This document shows positions 15,977-24,525 of a stretch of DNA of 64,000 bases, in pieces. The notes under the pieces were generated by a model, which was not told the origin of the DNA, did not search any database, and saw nothing but the letters and a program-made list of their open reading frames with translations. A program made the position numbers and the translations under genes. Source of the DNA: Streptomyces sp. PKU-EA00015 (GTDB lineage Bacteria; Actinomycetota; Actinomycetes; Streptomycetales; Streptomycetaceae); assembly GCF_013387495.1 (NCBI RefSeq), contig NZ_JABZEE010000002.1, forward strand, positions 295,198 to 359,197. Direction: 5' to 3'. The stretch's first letter is position 1, and each line of letters opens with the position of its first letter.

Positions 15977-16846
15977 TTAGGCGGACAGCGCCCGCCTGAT
16001 GCCCTCTTCGAGGGTCACCTTGGGCTGGAAGAAGTCGAGCATCCGGCTGGGGTCGCACACACGGTGGTGCACGCCTTGCGGTGCGGACGCGAGGTGCTTG
16101 ATGGTGGCCGTGTATCCGGCCTGATGGGTCACGTATCCGGCGAGCTCGTCGAAGCTGGTGGCCCTGCCCCATCCCAGGTTGACCGGGCCGGTCACTTCCT
16201 GGTCGACGGCCGTGAGGGTCGCGCCGACGAGGTCGTCGATGTGGATCCAATCGCGGGTGGACTTGCCGTCGCCCCAGACTTCGAACGGGTCCTGCCGCTG
16301 CTTGGCGCGACGGATGAACGCCGGGAAGGGGTACGCCTCGTCCTGGTCTTCGCCGTAGCCGGAGAACGGCCGCAGCACCGTCATGCGCGTGCCCTCAGCC
16401 GCCGCGTACTGGCACAGCTGCTCGCCAGTGAGCTTCGCCAGCCCGTAGGTCGCATCGGGTCGGCCGGGTTGCGCGTAGTCGATGTCCGACTCCACCAGGC
16501 GGTGGATGTCGCCGGGCTGCTGCAGGGCGACCGGGTAGGCGGCCGAGCTGGAGAAGTACACGGCCCGCGGCGTCTTCGTGCGGGCCAGCCAGCGCATGTA
16601 CCAGGAGTCGAGGGCGAGATTCGTGGCGACTCCGAGCGGGGAGCCGTCGATGCTGGCCCGGCCTCCGACGATGGCCGCGCAGTGGATGGCGAGGTCGTAG
16701 GGGGCGCTGTTGAAGCGGAAGAGGTCAAGGGCGTCGGGGCCGTTGACGATGTCGACCGCGGTGACGTCGTCGCCACGTGCGTCGAGCGCGGCGTGCAGGT
16801 GGCGTCCGACGAAGCCGGCGGATCCGGTGAGGAGTACGCGCATCAT
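15977..16846 (-). CDS. NAD-dependent epimerase/dehydratase (extended SDR)
   Basis: This 289-residue sugar-nucleotide enzyme has the Rossmann motif TGSAGFVGRH at the start, FSSSAAYPVA for the catalytic Ser strand and YGLAK for the Tyr-Lys pair. STRDWIHIDDLVGATL and PVNLGWGRATSFDEL fit nucleotide-sugar epimerases. The ATG overlaps the methyltransferase stop (ATGATG). With the methyltransferase and glycosyltransferase just upstream it forms a three-gene sugar cassette next to the tail fibre. I infer that it makes or alters the sugar donor for a surface or virion glycan. Confidence 0.88.
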   Translation of the reverse strand: MMRVLLTGSAGFVGRHLHAALDARGDDVTAVDIVNGPDALDLFRFNSAPYDLAIHCAAIVGGRASIDGSPLGVATNLALDSWYMRWLARTKTPRAVYFSSSAAYPVALQQPGDIHRLVESDIDYAQPGRPDATYGLAKLTGEQLCQYAAAEGTRMTVLRPFSGYGEDQDEAYPFPAFIRRAKQRQDPFEVWGDGKSTRDWIHIDDLVGATLTAVDQEVTGPVNLGWGRATSFDELAGYVTHQAGYTATIKHLASAPQGVHHRVCDPSRMLDFFQPKVTLEEGIRRALSA

Positions 16847-17436
16847 GCCGCCTTCACGGCACGGAACACGCCCCACGGCAGGTCGTGGTCGAGGGGCTTG
16901 AGGCCGACGCGCTTGCAGATGGCGTCCTGCTGGTCGCGCGACCAGGTGGTGACGCCGATCCACGAACCGGCCTCGCCGGGCTCGTCCGAGAGGGGCCAGT
17001 CGAGGATGAGCAGTCCGTTGACCTTCACGGCCGCGCGCAGGCCGGTGATGATCTGCTCGCAGGCTTCGTAGTCGTGGTGGATCAGGACGGCGAGGGAGAC
17101 GACAGCGTCGGCCTTCTTCCCGATCTGCTGGGCAAGGTCCGTGCCCACGCTGGTCACGGTCGGCAGGTCCGGCTCGCGTTCGGCGAGACGGGCGAGCATG
17201 GCCTCGGACGCGTCGGCCCCGGTCACGTCGTAACCGAGCTCCCGTAGCGGGATGGCGACCCGGCCGTCGCCGCAGCCGAAGTCGACAACTCGACAACCGT
17301 CGGGGAGCACGGTCGCCAGCATCTCGGCCTGCGCCACACCGGAAGCCCAGTACGCCTCTTCGGAGATGCCTCGGGTCGGATGGATCGCCGCCGGGTCGGC
17401 TTCGTTCCATGCGGCAATGACACCGTCGGCGCTCAT
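16843..17436 (-). CDS. class I SAM-dependent methyltransferase
   Basis: A 197-residue protein from ATG 17436 (MSADGVIAAWNEADPAAI), overlapping the previous stop as ATGA. CRVVDFGCGDGRVAIPLREL is motif I, DVTGADASEAMLARL motif II, and DAVVSLAVLIHHDYEA the post-I region. No DNA-methylase DPPY motif is present, so a small molecule, sugar or protein is the likely target. Its place between a glycosyltransferase and an epimerase suggests O- or N-methylation of a sugar. Confidence 0.85.
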   Translation of the reverse strand: MSADGVIAAWNEADPAAIHPTRGISEEAYWASGVAQAEMLATVLPDGCRVVDFGCGDGRVAIPLRELGYDVTGADASEAMLARLAEREPDLPTVTSVGTDLAQQIGKKADAVVSLAVLIHHDYEACEQIITGLRAAVKVNGLLILDWPLSDEPGEAGSWIGVTTWSRDQQDAICKRVGLKPLDHDLPWGVFRAVKAA

Positions 17437-18131
17437 GCGACCTCCTCGATCAGGGTCCGGAGCTTCGCCAGGTCGGTCTGAAGGCCGCCGTTGTCGCGGT
17501 AGTCGTAGTAGGCGGTCGCGTCGGCGGTGGACTGCTCGGAGCTGTTGCACTCCTGGTAGCCCTGGTCCATGGCGGCTTTGCCGTTCGCCGGGTGCATGTG
17601 CTCAAGGATCACGTCGCCGAGGTAGGTGATGCGGCCCATGCCGCGGCCCCAGTCCATCCATACGAGGTCGAGGCACAAGTGCACCAGCGCGGGGGGCGCC
17701 ATGTAGCCGAGTGTGGTGACGATGTCTGAGGTCATGGCGACGGCGGTGGCCATCAGTTCGCCTTGGAGGAGGTCGTTGCCGTAGACGATGCCGGGCCCGC
17801 CGGAGAGGCAGATGCGGAAGCGTTCGTCCCATCCTGGGGTGCGGGGCCTGTGGTCGTCGCCCATGAACGCGAGGAACCGGTAGCGGTGCGCGTTCAGCGT
17901 GGCGACCTCGTTGAGGGTGCCACAGAGGCGGAGTCGCGGCCCTACTGACCAGTGGATGCGCGGGTCGTTGATGTTCTCCATGTGCTCGCGGTATCCGGCG
18001 AGCATGGGGTCGTCGTCGTCGACGGCGAACAGCAGGTCCGCGGTGGCGCCGGTCTGGCGCCAGCAGTCGAGGATTGCGAGGACGCTGTCGGGCCGGCCAC
18101 GGGTGGGCACGATCATCAGGAGGTCGTCCAT
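17433..18131 (-). CDS. glycosyltransferase, GT-A type
   Basis: A 232-residue protein from ATG 18131. MIVPTRGRPDSVLAILDCW and LLFAVDDDDPMLAGY are GT-A openings, with a DDD run, and FLAFMGDDHRPRTPGWDE gives the metal-binding DD motif. It ends in an acidic tail. The ribosome site GGGAGCCCGCGCC matches that of the genes at 5092 and 15958. It heads the sugar cassette and follows the tail fibre gene, so fibre or capsid glycosylation is a reasonable inference. Confidence 0.8.
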   Translation of the reverse strand: MDDLLMIVPTRGRPDSVLAILDCWRQTGATADLLFAVDDDDPMLAGYREHMENINDPRIHWSVGPRLRLCGTLNEVATLNAHRYRFLAFMGDDHRPRTPGWDERFRICLSGGPGIVYGNDLLQGELMATAVAMTSDIVTTLGYMAPPALVHLCLDLVWMDWGRGMGRITYLGDVILEHMHPANGKAAMDQGYQECNSSEQSTADATAYYDYRDNGGLQTDLAKLRTLIEEVA

Positions 18132-18147
18132 GGCGCGGGCTCCCTGG

Positions 18148-18333
18148 CTATCTCGGCACGATGCTGATCTGCGGGGTGGGGACTTCGAGTCGCATGCCGT
18201 GCTTGGCGAGGACCTTCTCGATCTCGGCGGCGCAGGCCTGCATGCGGGCTTGTTCGTCTTCGATGAGGAGACGGCGGGCTTCCGCGAGCGGGTCCTCGTC
18301 GACGATCGCGGTGTCTGGGTTGTTGGCCTGCAC
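18148..18333 (-). CDS. small hypothetical protein between fibre and sugar cassette
   Basis: A 61-residue helical protein starting at GTG with GAGAGG upstream (MQANNPDTAIVDEDPLAEAR, then EIEKVLAKHGMRLEVP). Its position right after the fibre gene could suit a fibre-assembly or chaperone role, but that is only inference from order. Confidence 0.6.
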   Translation of the reverse strand: MQANNPDTAIVDEDPLAEARRLLIEDEQARMQACAAEIEKVLAKHGMRLEVPTPQISIVPR

Positions 18334-18343
18334 GTCGGTCCTC

Positions 18344-20122
18344 TCAGGCGGTTGTGGAGTCGGTGAGGAGGCCGAGGTTGGCCAGGGCGGTGAGGAGGCT
18401 GGCCAGTGCCGCGTTGCCGCCCTTGGCGCCGGTGACGGTGGGCTTGGCTACGGCGGCGGCGTTGTAGAAGCCGAGCGTGGTGCCGAGGTGACGGAAGGCG
18501 AGGGCGACGGTGAACGCGTCGTCGGTCTTCAGCGAGTTCGCCGCGTCCCGGTACAGGTTGGTGTCGCGGGTGGCGCCGTCGCCCCATTCGTGCTTGCCGA
18601 CGGCGTCCACGATCATTCGGGCGTTGCCGTCGCCGGAGACGCGGATGTCCACGGCCCGGTCGGTGGTGGCGGTCATCAGCGTGGCGAAGGCGGCGGCCGA
18701 GCCCGGCGAGGAGGAGGGCACCGCGTAGAAGCCGTGCTGGCCCGACGTCGCCCAGTTCACGCGGACGCTGCCGCCTGTGACCGTGGAGCCGCCCATGGCC
18801 ACCTGGCCCGTGCTGCGGCGGATGACCAGGCCAGCGCCCAGTTCGGCGCCCGCGTCGCTGTAGCGGACGATCTCAAAATCCGTGCCAAGGTTCGAGCCGG
18901 ATTCGGTGGTCGTGTTGGCCCTGACTCCCCACCGTCGGCCGGAGGTGGCGCGGTCGCTGGAGATGCTGAGCAGCATCTCTTTGGGGACCGCGTTGCTGCC
19001 GCCGATGCGCAGGTAGCCAGTGCCGTGAGCACCCAGGTTGGCCCTGACCGACAAGTCAGCGAGGTTGGTGCGGATGTTGGTGACGTCGACACCCAGCAGG
19101 CGACTGGCCTCGGGCAGCTCCTGGTCAGTGAAGGGCACCTCGAGGCGGGTCTGGACTGCACCCGTGGTGTCGGGGACCTCAACGCTCCAGTGGCCATGCA
19201 TGGACAGGCCGTCGTTCGACCCGAGGTGCGCGCCCGCCCAGGCGACCGGAACCCACTTGGCGTCCGGGTCGGCATTCCCGCTGACGTCGTACCCGTGGGT
19301 CATCGCCCCGTTCTCGCGGGCCGCGTACCAGGCGTCCATCGACTTGGCGTTGAAACGCATCAAAAACCGGCGAATGTTCTCGCCGTAGGAGCCGACGTCA
19401 GCGCGCTGGTACGAGTAGAGATTCAGGCGGCCGGTGGAGTCGAACTGGCCCGCCTGGCCTTCGTCCTCGCCGCCCGCGAACGACGACGGGATCGACAGGG
19501 ACTCGACCGCGCCCGGAATCCCGAGCGGGTAGCCGGCGGGGGCGCCGTGCCGGTCGATGACGAGCCGGCCCGTGATGGTGCCGCCCGTAGTCGGGAGGGC
19601 GCCAATATCGGCTGGGGCGAGCGCGTCCGTGCCGCCCGTCGCGTGCGTCGTCTTGTGCGCGAGTGGGGTGCGGGCGTTCGTCGTGGTGGGGTCGGTGGAC
19701 CGGAGCGCGATCGTGGCCCCTGCCCCGGCTGCGCCGAGTGGCGGCTGGGGGCCGGTGACGACGACGTACTCTCCAGCGGACGGTGCCGTGGGCGCAACGT
19801 CGGCCAGGTCGACGTTCGGGGCGGCGGCGGGAAGGCTCAGCGGATACGAGCGGCCCGGGGCGTCATACCACCTCTCCTGCACCCTGTACGTCCAGCCGAC
19901 GGGGGTGACGTCCGCGTCGTCGGTGGCGAGCAGGGTGACCGTGACCTCGCCGGCCTCGTCCAGGGTCGCCTCGATGGTGCCCAGGATCAGGGTGCCGTGC
20001 GTGGCGGAGGTGAGGATCGCCGGCTCCGGCGTGAACAGCAACTTCCCCTTGAACGGGCTGCCGTCCGGGTGGGCGTAGGTGCCGGTGACTGTGACGGTCG
20101 ACAGGCCAGCAGGCAGCGGCAT
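18344..20122 (-). CDS. tail fibre / receptor-binding protein
   Basis: This 592-residue protein opens MPLPAGLSTVTVTGTYAHPD, a beta-sandwich that attaches to the tail. It continues with HKTTHATGGTDALAPADIGA, the linker seen in many actinophage fibres, then long Gly/Ser/Thr beta-rich repeats. It ends KGGNAALASLLTALANLG, a C-terminal end common in Streptomyces phage tail proteins. It should contact the host surface. It is encoded upstream of terminase, away from the other tail genes left of 5 kb, and beside the sugar cassette. Confidence 0.8.
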   Translation of the reverse strand: MPLPAGLSTVTVTGTYAHPDGSPFKGKLLFTPEPAILTSATHGTLILGTIEATLDEAGEVTVTLLATDDADVTPVGWTYRVQERWYDAPGRSYPLSLPAAAPNVDLADVAPTAPSAGEYVVVTGPQPPLGAAGAGATIALRSTDPTTTNARTPLAHKTTHATGGTDALAPADIGALPTTGGTITGRLVIDRHGAPAGYPLGIPGAVESLSIPSSFAGGEDEGQAGQFDSTGRLNLYSYQRADVGSYGENIRRFLMRFNAKSMDAWYAARENGAMTHGYDVSGNADPDAKWVPVAWAGAHLGSNDGLSMHGHWSVEVPDTTGAVQTRLEVPFTDQELPEASRLLGVDVTNIRTNLADLSVRANLGAHGTGYLRIGGSNAVPKEMLLSISSDRATSGRRWGVRANTTTESGSNLGTDFEIVRYSDAGAELGAGLVIRRSTGQVAMGGSTVTGGSVRVNWATSGQHGFYAVPSSSPGSAAAFATLMTATTDRAVDIRVSGDGNARMIVDAVGKHEWGDGATRDTNLYRDAANSLKTDDAFTVALAFRHLGTTLGFYNAAAVAKPTVTGAKGGNAALASLLTALANLGLLTDSTTA

Positions 20123-20185
20123 GCGGCACCTCCTGGCTTGTGAGTCCCGCCGCCGTGACGGGGGGATGGCATGGCGGCGGGACGA

Positions 20186-20428
20186 TCAGGCGGCCTTGGG
20201 GGCTCGCTGCGGCATGGGCCGGTAGTTGGCGGCCAGCTGCTCGATCTCGGGGAGGGCGTACATGGTCTTGTACTCGTGGCCTTGGCCGGAGTACCTGCCG
20301 TTCCCCTGGAAGCGCTGGATCTTGCCGCGGCGTGCCCATTGGCGGATGGTCGGGCCGGGGACTCCTGTCGCGGCGACGGCTTCGTGTTCGAAGACGAGGT
20401 CTCGTGTGTAGAGCTCGGCCGGTCGCAT
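20186..20428 (-). CDS. small helix-turn-helix (MerR/excisionase-like) protein
   Basis: An 80-residue protein with ATGVPGPTIRQWARRGKIQR, a winged-HTH of the type that chooses a DNA site by a Gly-Lys turn. It is the first gene of the late leftward run after the terminator at 20450, so it could control late genes, but other roles are possible. It ends basic (PMPQRAPKAA). Confidence 0.7.
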   Translation of the reverse strand: MRPAELYTRDLVFEHEAVAATGVPGPTIRQWARRGKIQRFQGNGRYSGQGHEYKTMYALPEIEQLAANYRPMPQRAPKAA

Positions 20429-20449
20429 TACACCCCCGGGAACGACGAA

Positions 20450-20475
20450 AGCCCCCGGCGGCGGCTGGGGGCTTC
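20450..20475 (-). terminator. rho-independent-like terminator after the GIY-YIG gene
   Basis: AAGCCCCC and GGGGGCTT form an 8-bp stem over a 10-base loop, and the leftward transcript continues TTCGTCGTT. It lies after the gene at 20548-21399 and separates the transfer-like block from the late genes. Confidence 0.65.
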
Positions 20476-20487
20476 GAGGTATGACGG

Positions 20488-20499
20488 CACACGTGTGCT
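20488..20499. promoter_or_regulatory. palindrome upstream of the late HTH gene
   Basis: GCACACGTGTGC is a perfect 12-bp palindrome about 60 bases before the ATG at 20428, in the only sizeable gap of this area. It could be an operator for late expression. No clear promoter boxes are seen. Confidence 0.35.
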
Positions 20500-20547
20500 A
20501 CGCCGATGGCAGTGTGACATACAGGTGATCGCTCCGGCAAGCAAGGC

Positions 20548-21399
20548 TCAGGAGGCAGTCGGCCTCCGTCGGTTCATCCACTCGCGATTGCGGTCAATCA
20601 AGAAGCGCATGTGCTCGACGAAGTACACAGGCCGGCCCTTATCGTTCCGGCCAGCTGGGGTGATGAGCTTCCTGTGCACCCAGCCTTGAACCGTGGACTT
20701 GTTTATCCCAAGGAGCTTGGCTCCTTCTGTTGCTGTCGCCAGTTCGCCAGTCGTTGGCTCAGGGAGCTCCACTGGCATCTTGGTGCGCCGATATCCCGTA
20801 CCGAGGCTGGCCACGCTGGACCACGAGATGTCAGGTGCGCCGTGGAGCTCACGCACCGCGGCGATGTGGGCGAGGAGCCGCTGAGACTGGCGGAAGTACT
20901 CGCCCTTCTTCGCGACGCGGTCAGCGGCGAATTGGCGATGCCTGGTCATCTCGAGATCGTGCCCACCAGGCTCGTGCGCCATGATCTCGTCGGGCATCAG
21001 GGAGATGAAACGGGCTACGGGATTGCTGGTCGTCCCGATCTTCACGAGATCGCCGCGTCGCACGTAGTAGACGATCGAGAGCCGCTCGGGCTTGGCATGC
21101 CGTTTCCGAGTCTCTTCCTCGTGAGCCTTTCGACCCAGTTTCGCGGCGATGCCGATTGCAGTCGCGTCCAGTTCCACGCCGGCTGCCGCCATGTCCTGGA
21201 GCGCCTTGGCGACGAACGGAAAGGCAGGGTCCTTCGTGTCGACCTGGTGGATGAGTAAGGCGATGCTGCGACGCGGGCCCGTAGCACGGTCTTTGATGCT
21301 CTGCGGAACGAAGGGGCTACTCTGATGCACGTCGATCTCCTTGGGATCGTCCACGCCCCGGAGGTGTTCGCCCACCTGCCGGGGCTTTGATTGTTCCAT
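20548..21399 (-). CDS. GIY-YIG-like (T5orf172/MUG113) protein with C-terminal HTH
   Basis: A 283-residue protein. Residues near 110-175 carry IVYYVRRGDLVKIGTTSNP and HDLEMTRHRQFAADRV followed by GEYF, the T5orf172/MUG113 branch of the GIY-YIG nuclease fold. The C-terminus has ATATEGAKLLGINKSTVQGW and a wing, a DNA-binding HTH. The N-terminus is helical (residues 40-90). I infer a nicking or regulatory DNA-binding protein. A second protein of this type lies at 28766. Its start has only a weak ribosome site. Confidence 0.75.
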   Translation of the reverse strand: MEQSKPRQVGEHLRGVDDPKEIDVHQSSPFVPQSIKDRATGPRRSIALLIHQVDTKDPAFPFVAKALQDMAAAGVELDATAIGIAAKLGRKAHEEETRKRHAKPERLSIVYYVRRGDLVKIGTTSNPVARFISLMPDEIMAHEPGGHDLEMTRHRQFAADRVAKKGEYFRQSQRLLAHIAAVRELHGAPDISWSSVASLGTGYRRTKMPVELPEPTTGELATATEGAKLLGINKSTVQGWVHRKLITPAGRNDKGRPVYFVEHMRFLIDRNREWMNRRRPTAS

Positions 21400-21458
21400 C
21401 GGGCGCTGACAACCCCTTTGCCCTGCGGCGCCGTTGGTCTCTGCGGGACACTGCGGGC

Positions 21459-21638
21459 ATGCCTACGGTGTTCAGCGTTCAGGCTGCGTCGCGTGAGGAG
21501 TGCGCCGAAGAACTAGCGCGCTTGTGTCGGGCTTTGGGGTTGCGCCCGTCGCTTCTGCCGGTGCGGTCGGTGGGCACGGGTCGGTGGATGGCTCGCGCGA
21601 CTGCGGCCCCGGCCACAGAGGGCCAGGGCCGCGGGTAG
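21459..21638 (+). CDS. small hypothetical protein on the opposite strand
   Basis: A 59-residue frame, MPTVFSVQAASREECAEELA, ending EGQGRG, with RSVGTGRWMARA near the end. It runs rightwards between two leftward genes. The pattern with EEC, a helix, then GRWMAR resembles small proteins found in Streptomyces mobile elements, but I cannot name a family. The ribosome site is weak. Confidence 0.45.
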   Translation: MPTVFSVQAASREECAEELARLCRALGLRPSLLPVRSVGTGRWMARATAAPATEGQGRG

Positions 21639-21645
21639 ACGCTGG

Positions 21646-22107
21646 CTAAAGGTTGTTGGTCGTCTTACCCCACAGGCGCGAGGCGCTGTTCACGGTCTTG
21701 TGCCGCTGATAGACGGGCCCTTGGTAGTGGTGGTGATGCTCGGCGGGCAGGACGTCCTTGGCGCGGCGGACGAGGCGGCTGAGGGCGAGGACGAGGACGG
21801 CGGGGGCACCGAAGACGAGAGCCACGACGATCGGGTCGGCGTATCCGGAGGCCCACAGAACGGCGGTGGTTGCCCCACCTGTGGCAGCGATGACCCCACT
21901 TGCGCAGAGCATGCGAGCACAGTCGTCCACGGCGCGGGCACTCATGGGCGGCCGGCCTGGCTGAGCGACGGGCGGAGCGCTGCCGACGACCGGCACGGGG
22001 CTGGTGTCGCGAAAGCTGGTGGCGAAGTCGGCGATGATCTTCCGGGCCTCTGCTTCGGCCTCTGCGGCGGTCATGGCGGCGTTGACGGGGTTGATCTCGG
22101 TGGGCAT
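21646..22107 (-). CDS. membrane protein of the transfer-like block
   Basis: A 153-residue protein: a helical N-terminus (MPTEINPVNAAMTAAEAEAE), a Pro-rich stretch, then two membrane segments near residues 68-86 and 92-110 (GVIAATGGATTAVLW and IVVALVFGAPAVLVLALSRL), and a His-rich cytoplasmic end (AEHHHHYQG). Small membrane proteins of this type accompany TraB in Streptomyces plasmids as Spd (spread) proteins. Location downstream of traB supports that role, but the family is not certain. Confidence 0.65.
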   Translation of the reverse strand: MPTEINPVNAAMTAAEAEAEARKIIADFATSFRDTSPVPVVGSAPPVAQPGRPPMSARAVDDCARMLCASGVIAATGGATTAVLWASGYADPIVVALVFGAPAVLVLALSRLVRRAKDVLPAEHHHHYQGPVYQRHKTVNSASRLWGKTTNNL

Positions 22108-22232
22108 CAGATTCTCCTGTCGGTGATCATCATGGGGGCTTTGACCGTGCCCGAGGCCCTGCCCCCGGTTTGTGTCTTCGCAGGTGAGAGGGTGCCCGGG
22201 ACCGTGTCCGGCTGGGTCTTGGTCGGGCCGTG

Positions 22233-22309
22233 ACCCTGCCCGGCTCAGGCAGGGTTCTGACGGCTCAGGCAGGGTGCAGACAGGTTCAAACCAGGACAGC
22301 GGGCAGGGT
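22233..22309. repeat. 8-bp repeat cluster beside the TraB-like gene (possible clt/TRS)
   Basis: GGCAGGGT occurs at 22248-22255, 22268-22275 and 22302-22309, and its complement at 22233-22240. The first two lie in a 15-base direct repeat, CGGCTCAGGCAGGGT (22241 and 22261), set exactly 20 bases apart. Streptomyces TraB proteins bind clustered 8-bp sites in clt near traB. This cluster has the right size and place, but binding is inference. Confidence 0.5.
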
Positions 22310-22320
22310 GCGAATGCGAC

Positions 22321-24525
22321 CTATCGGACGGCATGGAGGTCGTCGAGCCGGTAGCCGCGGGACTCCCTGCCGTCGGCCGTAGCGACCTTCACGGCCTTGA
22401 GGTCGACCCCGTCAGCGGTCAGCGCGGCAGCGAGCAGCTTCCCGACGCGGGACCCGTACTGGGCGTCGCTCTCGTCGGCTCCGCGCTCGAACTGCGGGTC
22501 TATCTGGGCGAGGTAGGCGAACACTTCGGCCCGGGTCGCTTCGCCTCGGCCGGTCGACGAGACGGCCTTGACCAGGTGGTCGAGGAAGGTCGTCGCATCG
22601 TCGGCGGTTTCGACTCGCCCGTTGCCGATCGGACCGCCAGCTGTCATTGACACGCCGGTCTCGACCTTGAGCCGGTCCTCGATGGGGTCGGGGCATCGGC
22701 CCGGTACGCGCCCCACTGCCTCTCGCAGCGCCAGGCCGGCGAATGCCGCCTTGCGCAGGTCACCGTTCTCTACGTCGACGAACAGGCTGCGTGCTTCGAT
22801 GAACCCTGTGTCGGGGGTGGTGAGCCAGCCGCGGCCGCGAGTCGACTTACTGTTCTCGATCTTGCTGGCGTCGTAGCCGTCGCCAGCGACACCGTCGCCG
22901 AGGATCGTGTTCGACGCCGTCGCGGACTCCACACGCATCGACCAGCGGCCGGAGCAATTGCCCCGCAGCCGGGACGGCACGACATCGACCTTCGGAGACT
23001 GCGTGGCCAGCACCAGGACGATGCCGACTGCGGCACCGACTGCGGCGATCTGCGCGAGGAGTTCCACGATCTCCTCCGCGTACTGGCCGTTGAGGCCGCC
23101 CTTGACCGTGTAGGTGGCGAGCTCGTCGACGATGACCAGCTCGATGCCGCCCAGCTGCTCCAGCAGCTCCTCGGTCGCCTTGGACACGCCGAGGTCGACA
23201 AGGATCTCGGTGCGCCGCTCCAGCTCGGCGGCGAGCACCTTGAGGAACTGGAGGAGCCGCTCAGGGTTGCGGCGGACGAACGTGTCGAGGGACTCGGCGA
23301 TGCCGACGTACTCGCCGGTGCCCTTTCCGTCGAACAGCCGGACCCGGATCCGCGGGTCGAGCATGGCGCCGACGAGGATGTTGGCGATGGCCATGCCCTT
23401 GCCGGAGCGGGTGGTGCCACCGACGAGAAGGCTGTAGTCGGAGATGGTGGCCAGGACGATCGAGCCCCGCTTGTCGAAGCCGAGCGGCAGCCCGCTGCGC
23501 CAGGCGTTGACCTTGTCGGTGGTGCCGATCAGCGGGTTGAGGACGGCGCGGCCGAACGGGTCGGACATGGACACCCAGAAGCTGAACTGGTCCTCGCGCC
23601 CCTCTTTGCGGATGTCCATTTGGTGCCGCGGGATACCCAGGGCGGAGGCGAGGGCGTCGCCCTTCTTCTGTACGTCGGCGACGGTGACGCCGCCGGTCGT
23701 CTCGATGTGGACCAGCCATGCGCGCCCGTCTTGGATGACCGGGGAGCGGAAGATGATTGCCTGTTCGGCACGGATGATGCCGGCGTCGCGGAACGCGCGG
23801 TCGAGCATGTCGTCGGTCATGCGGTCGCCGTCACCGATCTTCGCGGTGCGGTCGTTGTAGATCTCGCCTGCCTCGGTGCGGCGGCCGATCAGCGCGAAGG
23901 CGACGAGGGTCGAGCCGGTGGCCAGCAGCCCGCCGGGGCCGCCGATCAGGTAGAAGCCGGTTCCCTCGGCGGCGGCGATCGGGGCGAGAGCGGCGGCGCC
24001 GCGCAGTGCTCGCTTGATGCGCGCGTCCTTCCGTGCCGACTTGTACTTGGACATCGCGGATACCGACGAGCCGAACGCCTTTTCCATCTCGGTGCGGCGC
24101 TTGTCCTTCTCCTTGCCGGGGAGAAGGCGGCGGTCGTGCGCCCACTTCGCGGTCTTGTAGTCGCGCTGGGCCTGCTGGACCTCGTGGCGTGCGGCGGCGA
24201 CCTGGGCGCCTTCGGTGCCCTGGATCCACAGGAAGGTGCGGCGCATGCCGCGGAAGGTCTGGGCACCGTGCCCGTGCTGGGTGGCCTGTCGTCGCATCCA
24301 GCGGCGGAAGCTGCGGACGCTGTTGACGCGGCCGGCGGCAGCGCGGTCCTTCCATCCGCCGGCGGTGCGGGTCCAGGCGGGAACGAGCGGGGTGTCGCCC
24401 ATGGGGTCCGGGGTGTTGACGACGGCTGGCGGGGCGGGGTCCTTCTCTCGGCCGGAGAGGTAGCCGGCGACGAGCCTCTCCCACTCCGGGTCGGGGGCGC
24501 TGCTGGGGGTGGTCTCGATGCTCAC
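22321..24525 (-). CDS. traB: FtsK/SpoIIIE-type DNA translocase, TraB-like
   Basis: A 734-residue protein. GGTTRSGKG near residue 368 is Walker A, and IELVIVDELATY near 465 is Walker B of an FtsK/HerA ATPase. A membrane region lies near 180-215 (ALAPIAAAEGTGFYLIGGPG). The last 90 residues (RAEVFAYLAQIDPQ to GYRLDDLHAVR) form a winged-helix domain like the one with which TraB/FtsK recognise DNA. In Streptomyces plasmids such proteins move double-stranded DNA between hyphae. Start ATG 24525 overlaps the upstream stop (ATGA). A role in septal DNA movement of phage or plasmid form is inferred. Confidence 0.88.
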   Translation of the reverse strand: MSIETTPSSAPDPEWERLVAGYLSGREKDPAPPAVVNTPDPMGDTPLVPAWTRTAGGWKDRAAAGRVNSVRSFRRWMRRQATQHGHGAQTFRGMRRTFLWIQGTEGAQVAAARHEVQQAQRDYKTAKWAHDRRLLPGKEKDKRRTEMEKAFGSSVSAMSKYKSARKDARIKRALRGAAALAPIAAAEGTGFYLIGGPGGLLATGSTLVAFALIGRRTEAGEIYNDRTAKIGDGDRMTDDMLDRAFRDAGIIRAEQAIIFRSPVIQDGRAWLVHIETTGGVTVADVQKKGDALASALGIPRHQMDIRKEGREDQFSFWVSMSDPFGRAVLNPLIGTTDKVNAWRSGLPLGFDKRGSIVLATISDYSLLVGGTTRSGKGMAIANILVGAMLDPRIRVRLFDGKGTGEYVGIAESLDTFVRRNPERLLQFLKVLAAELERRTEILVDLGVSKATEELLEQLGGIELVIVDELATYTVKGGLNGQYAEEIVELLAQIAAVGAAVGIVLVLATQSPKVDVVPSRLRGNCSGRWSMRVESATASNTILGDGVAGDGYDASKIENSKSTRGRGWLTTPDTGFIEARSLFVDVENGDLRKAAFAGLALREAVGRVPGRCPDPIEDRLKVETGVSMTAGGPIGNGRVETADDATTFLDHLVKAVSSTGRGEATRAEVFAYLAQIDPQFERGADESDAQYGSRVGKLLAAALTADGVDLKAVKVATADGRESRGYRLDDLHAVR

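Noticed and set aside
22241..22275. CRISPR-like direct repeat
   Set aside because: Only two copies of 15 bases with a 5-base gap; far too short for a CRISPR repeat-spacer array. No Cas genes are in the window.
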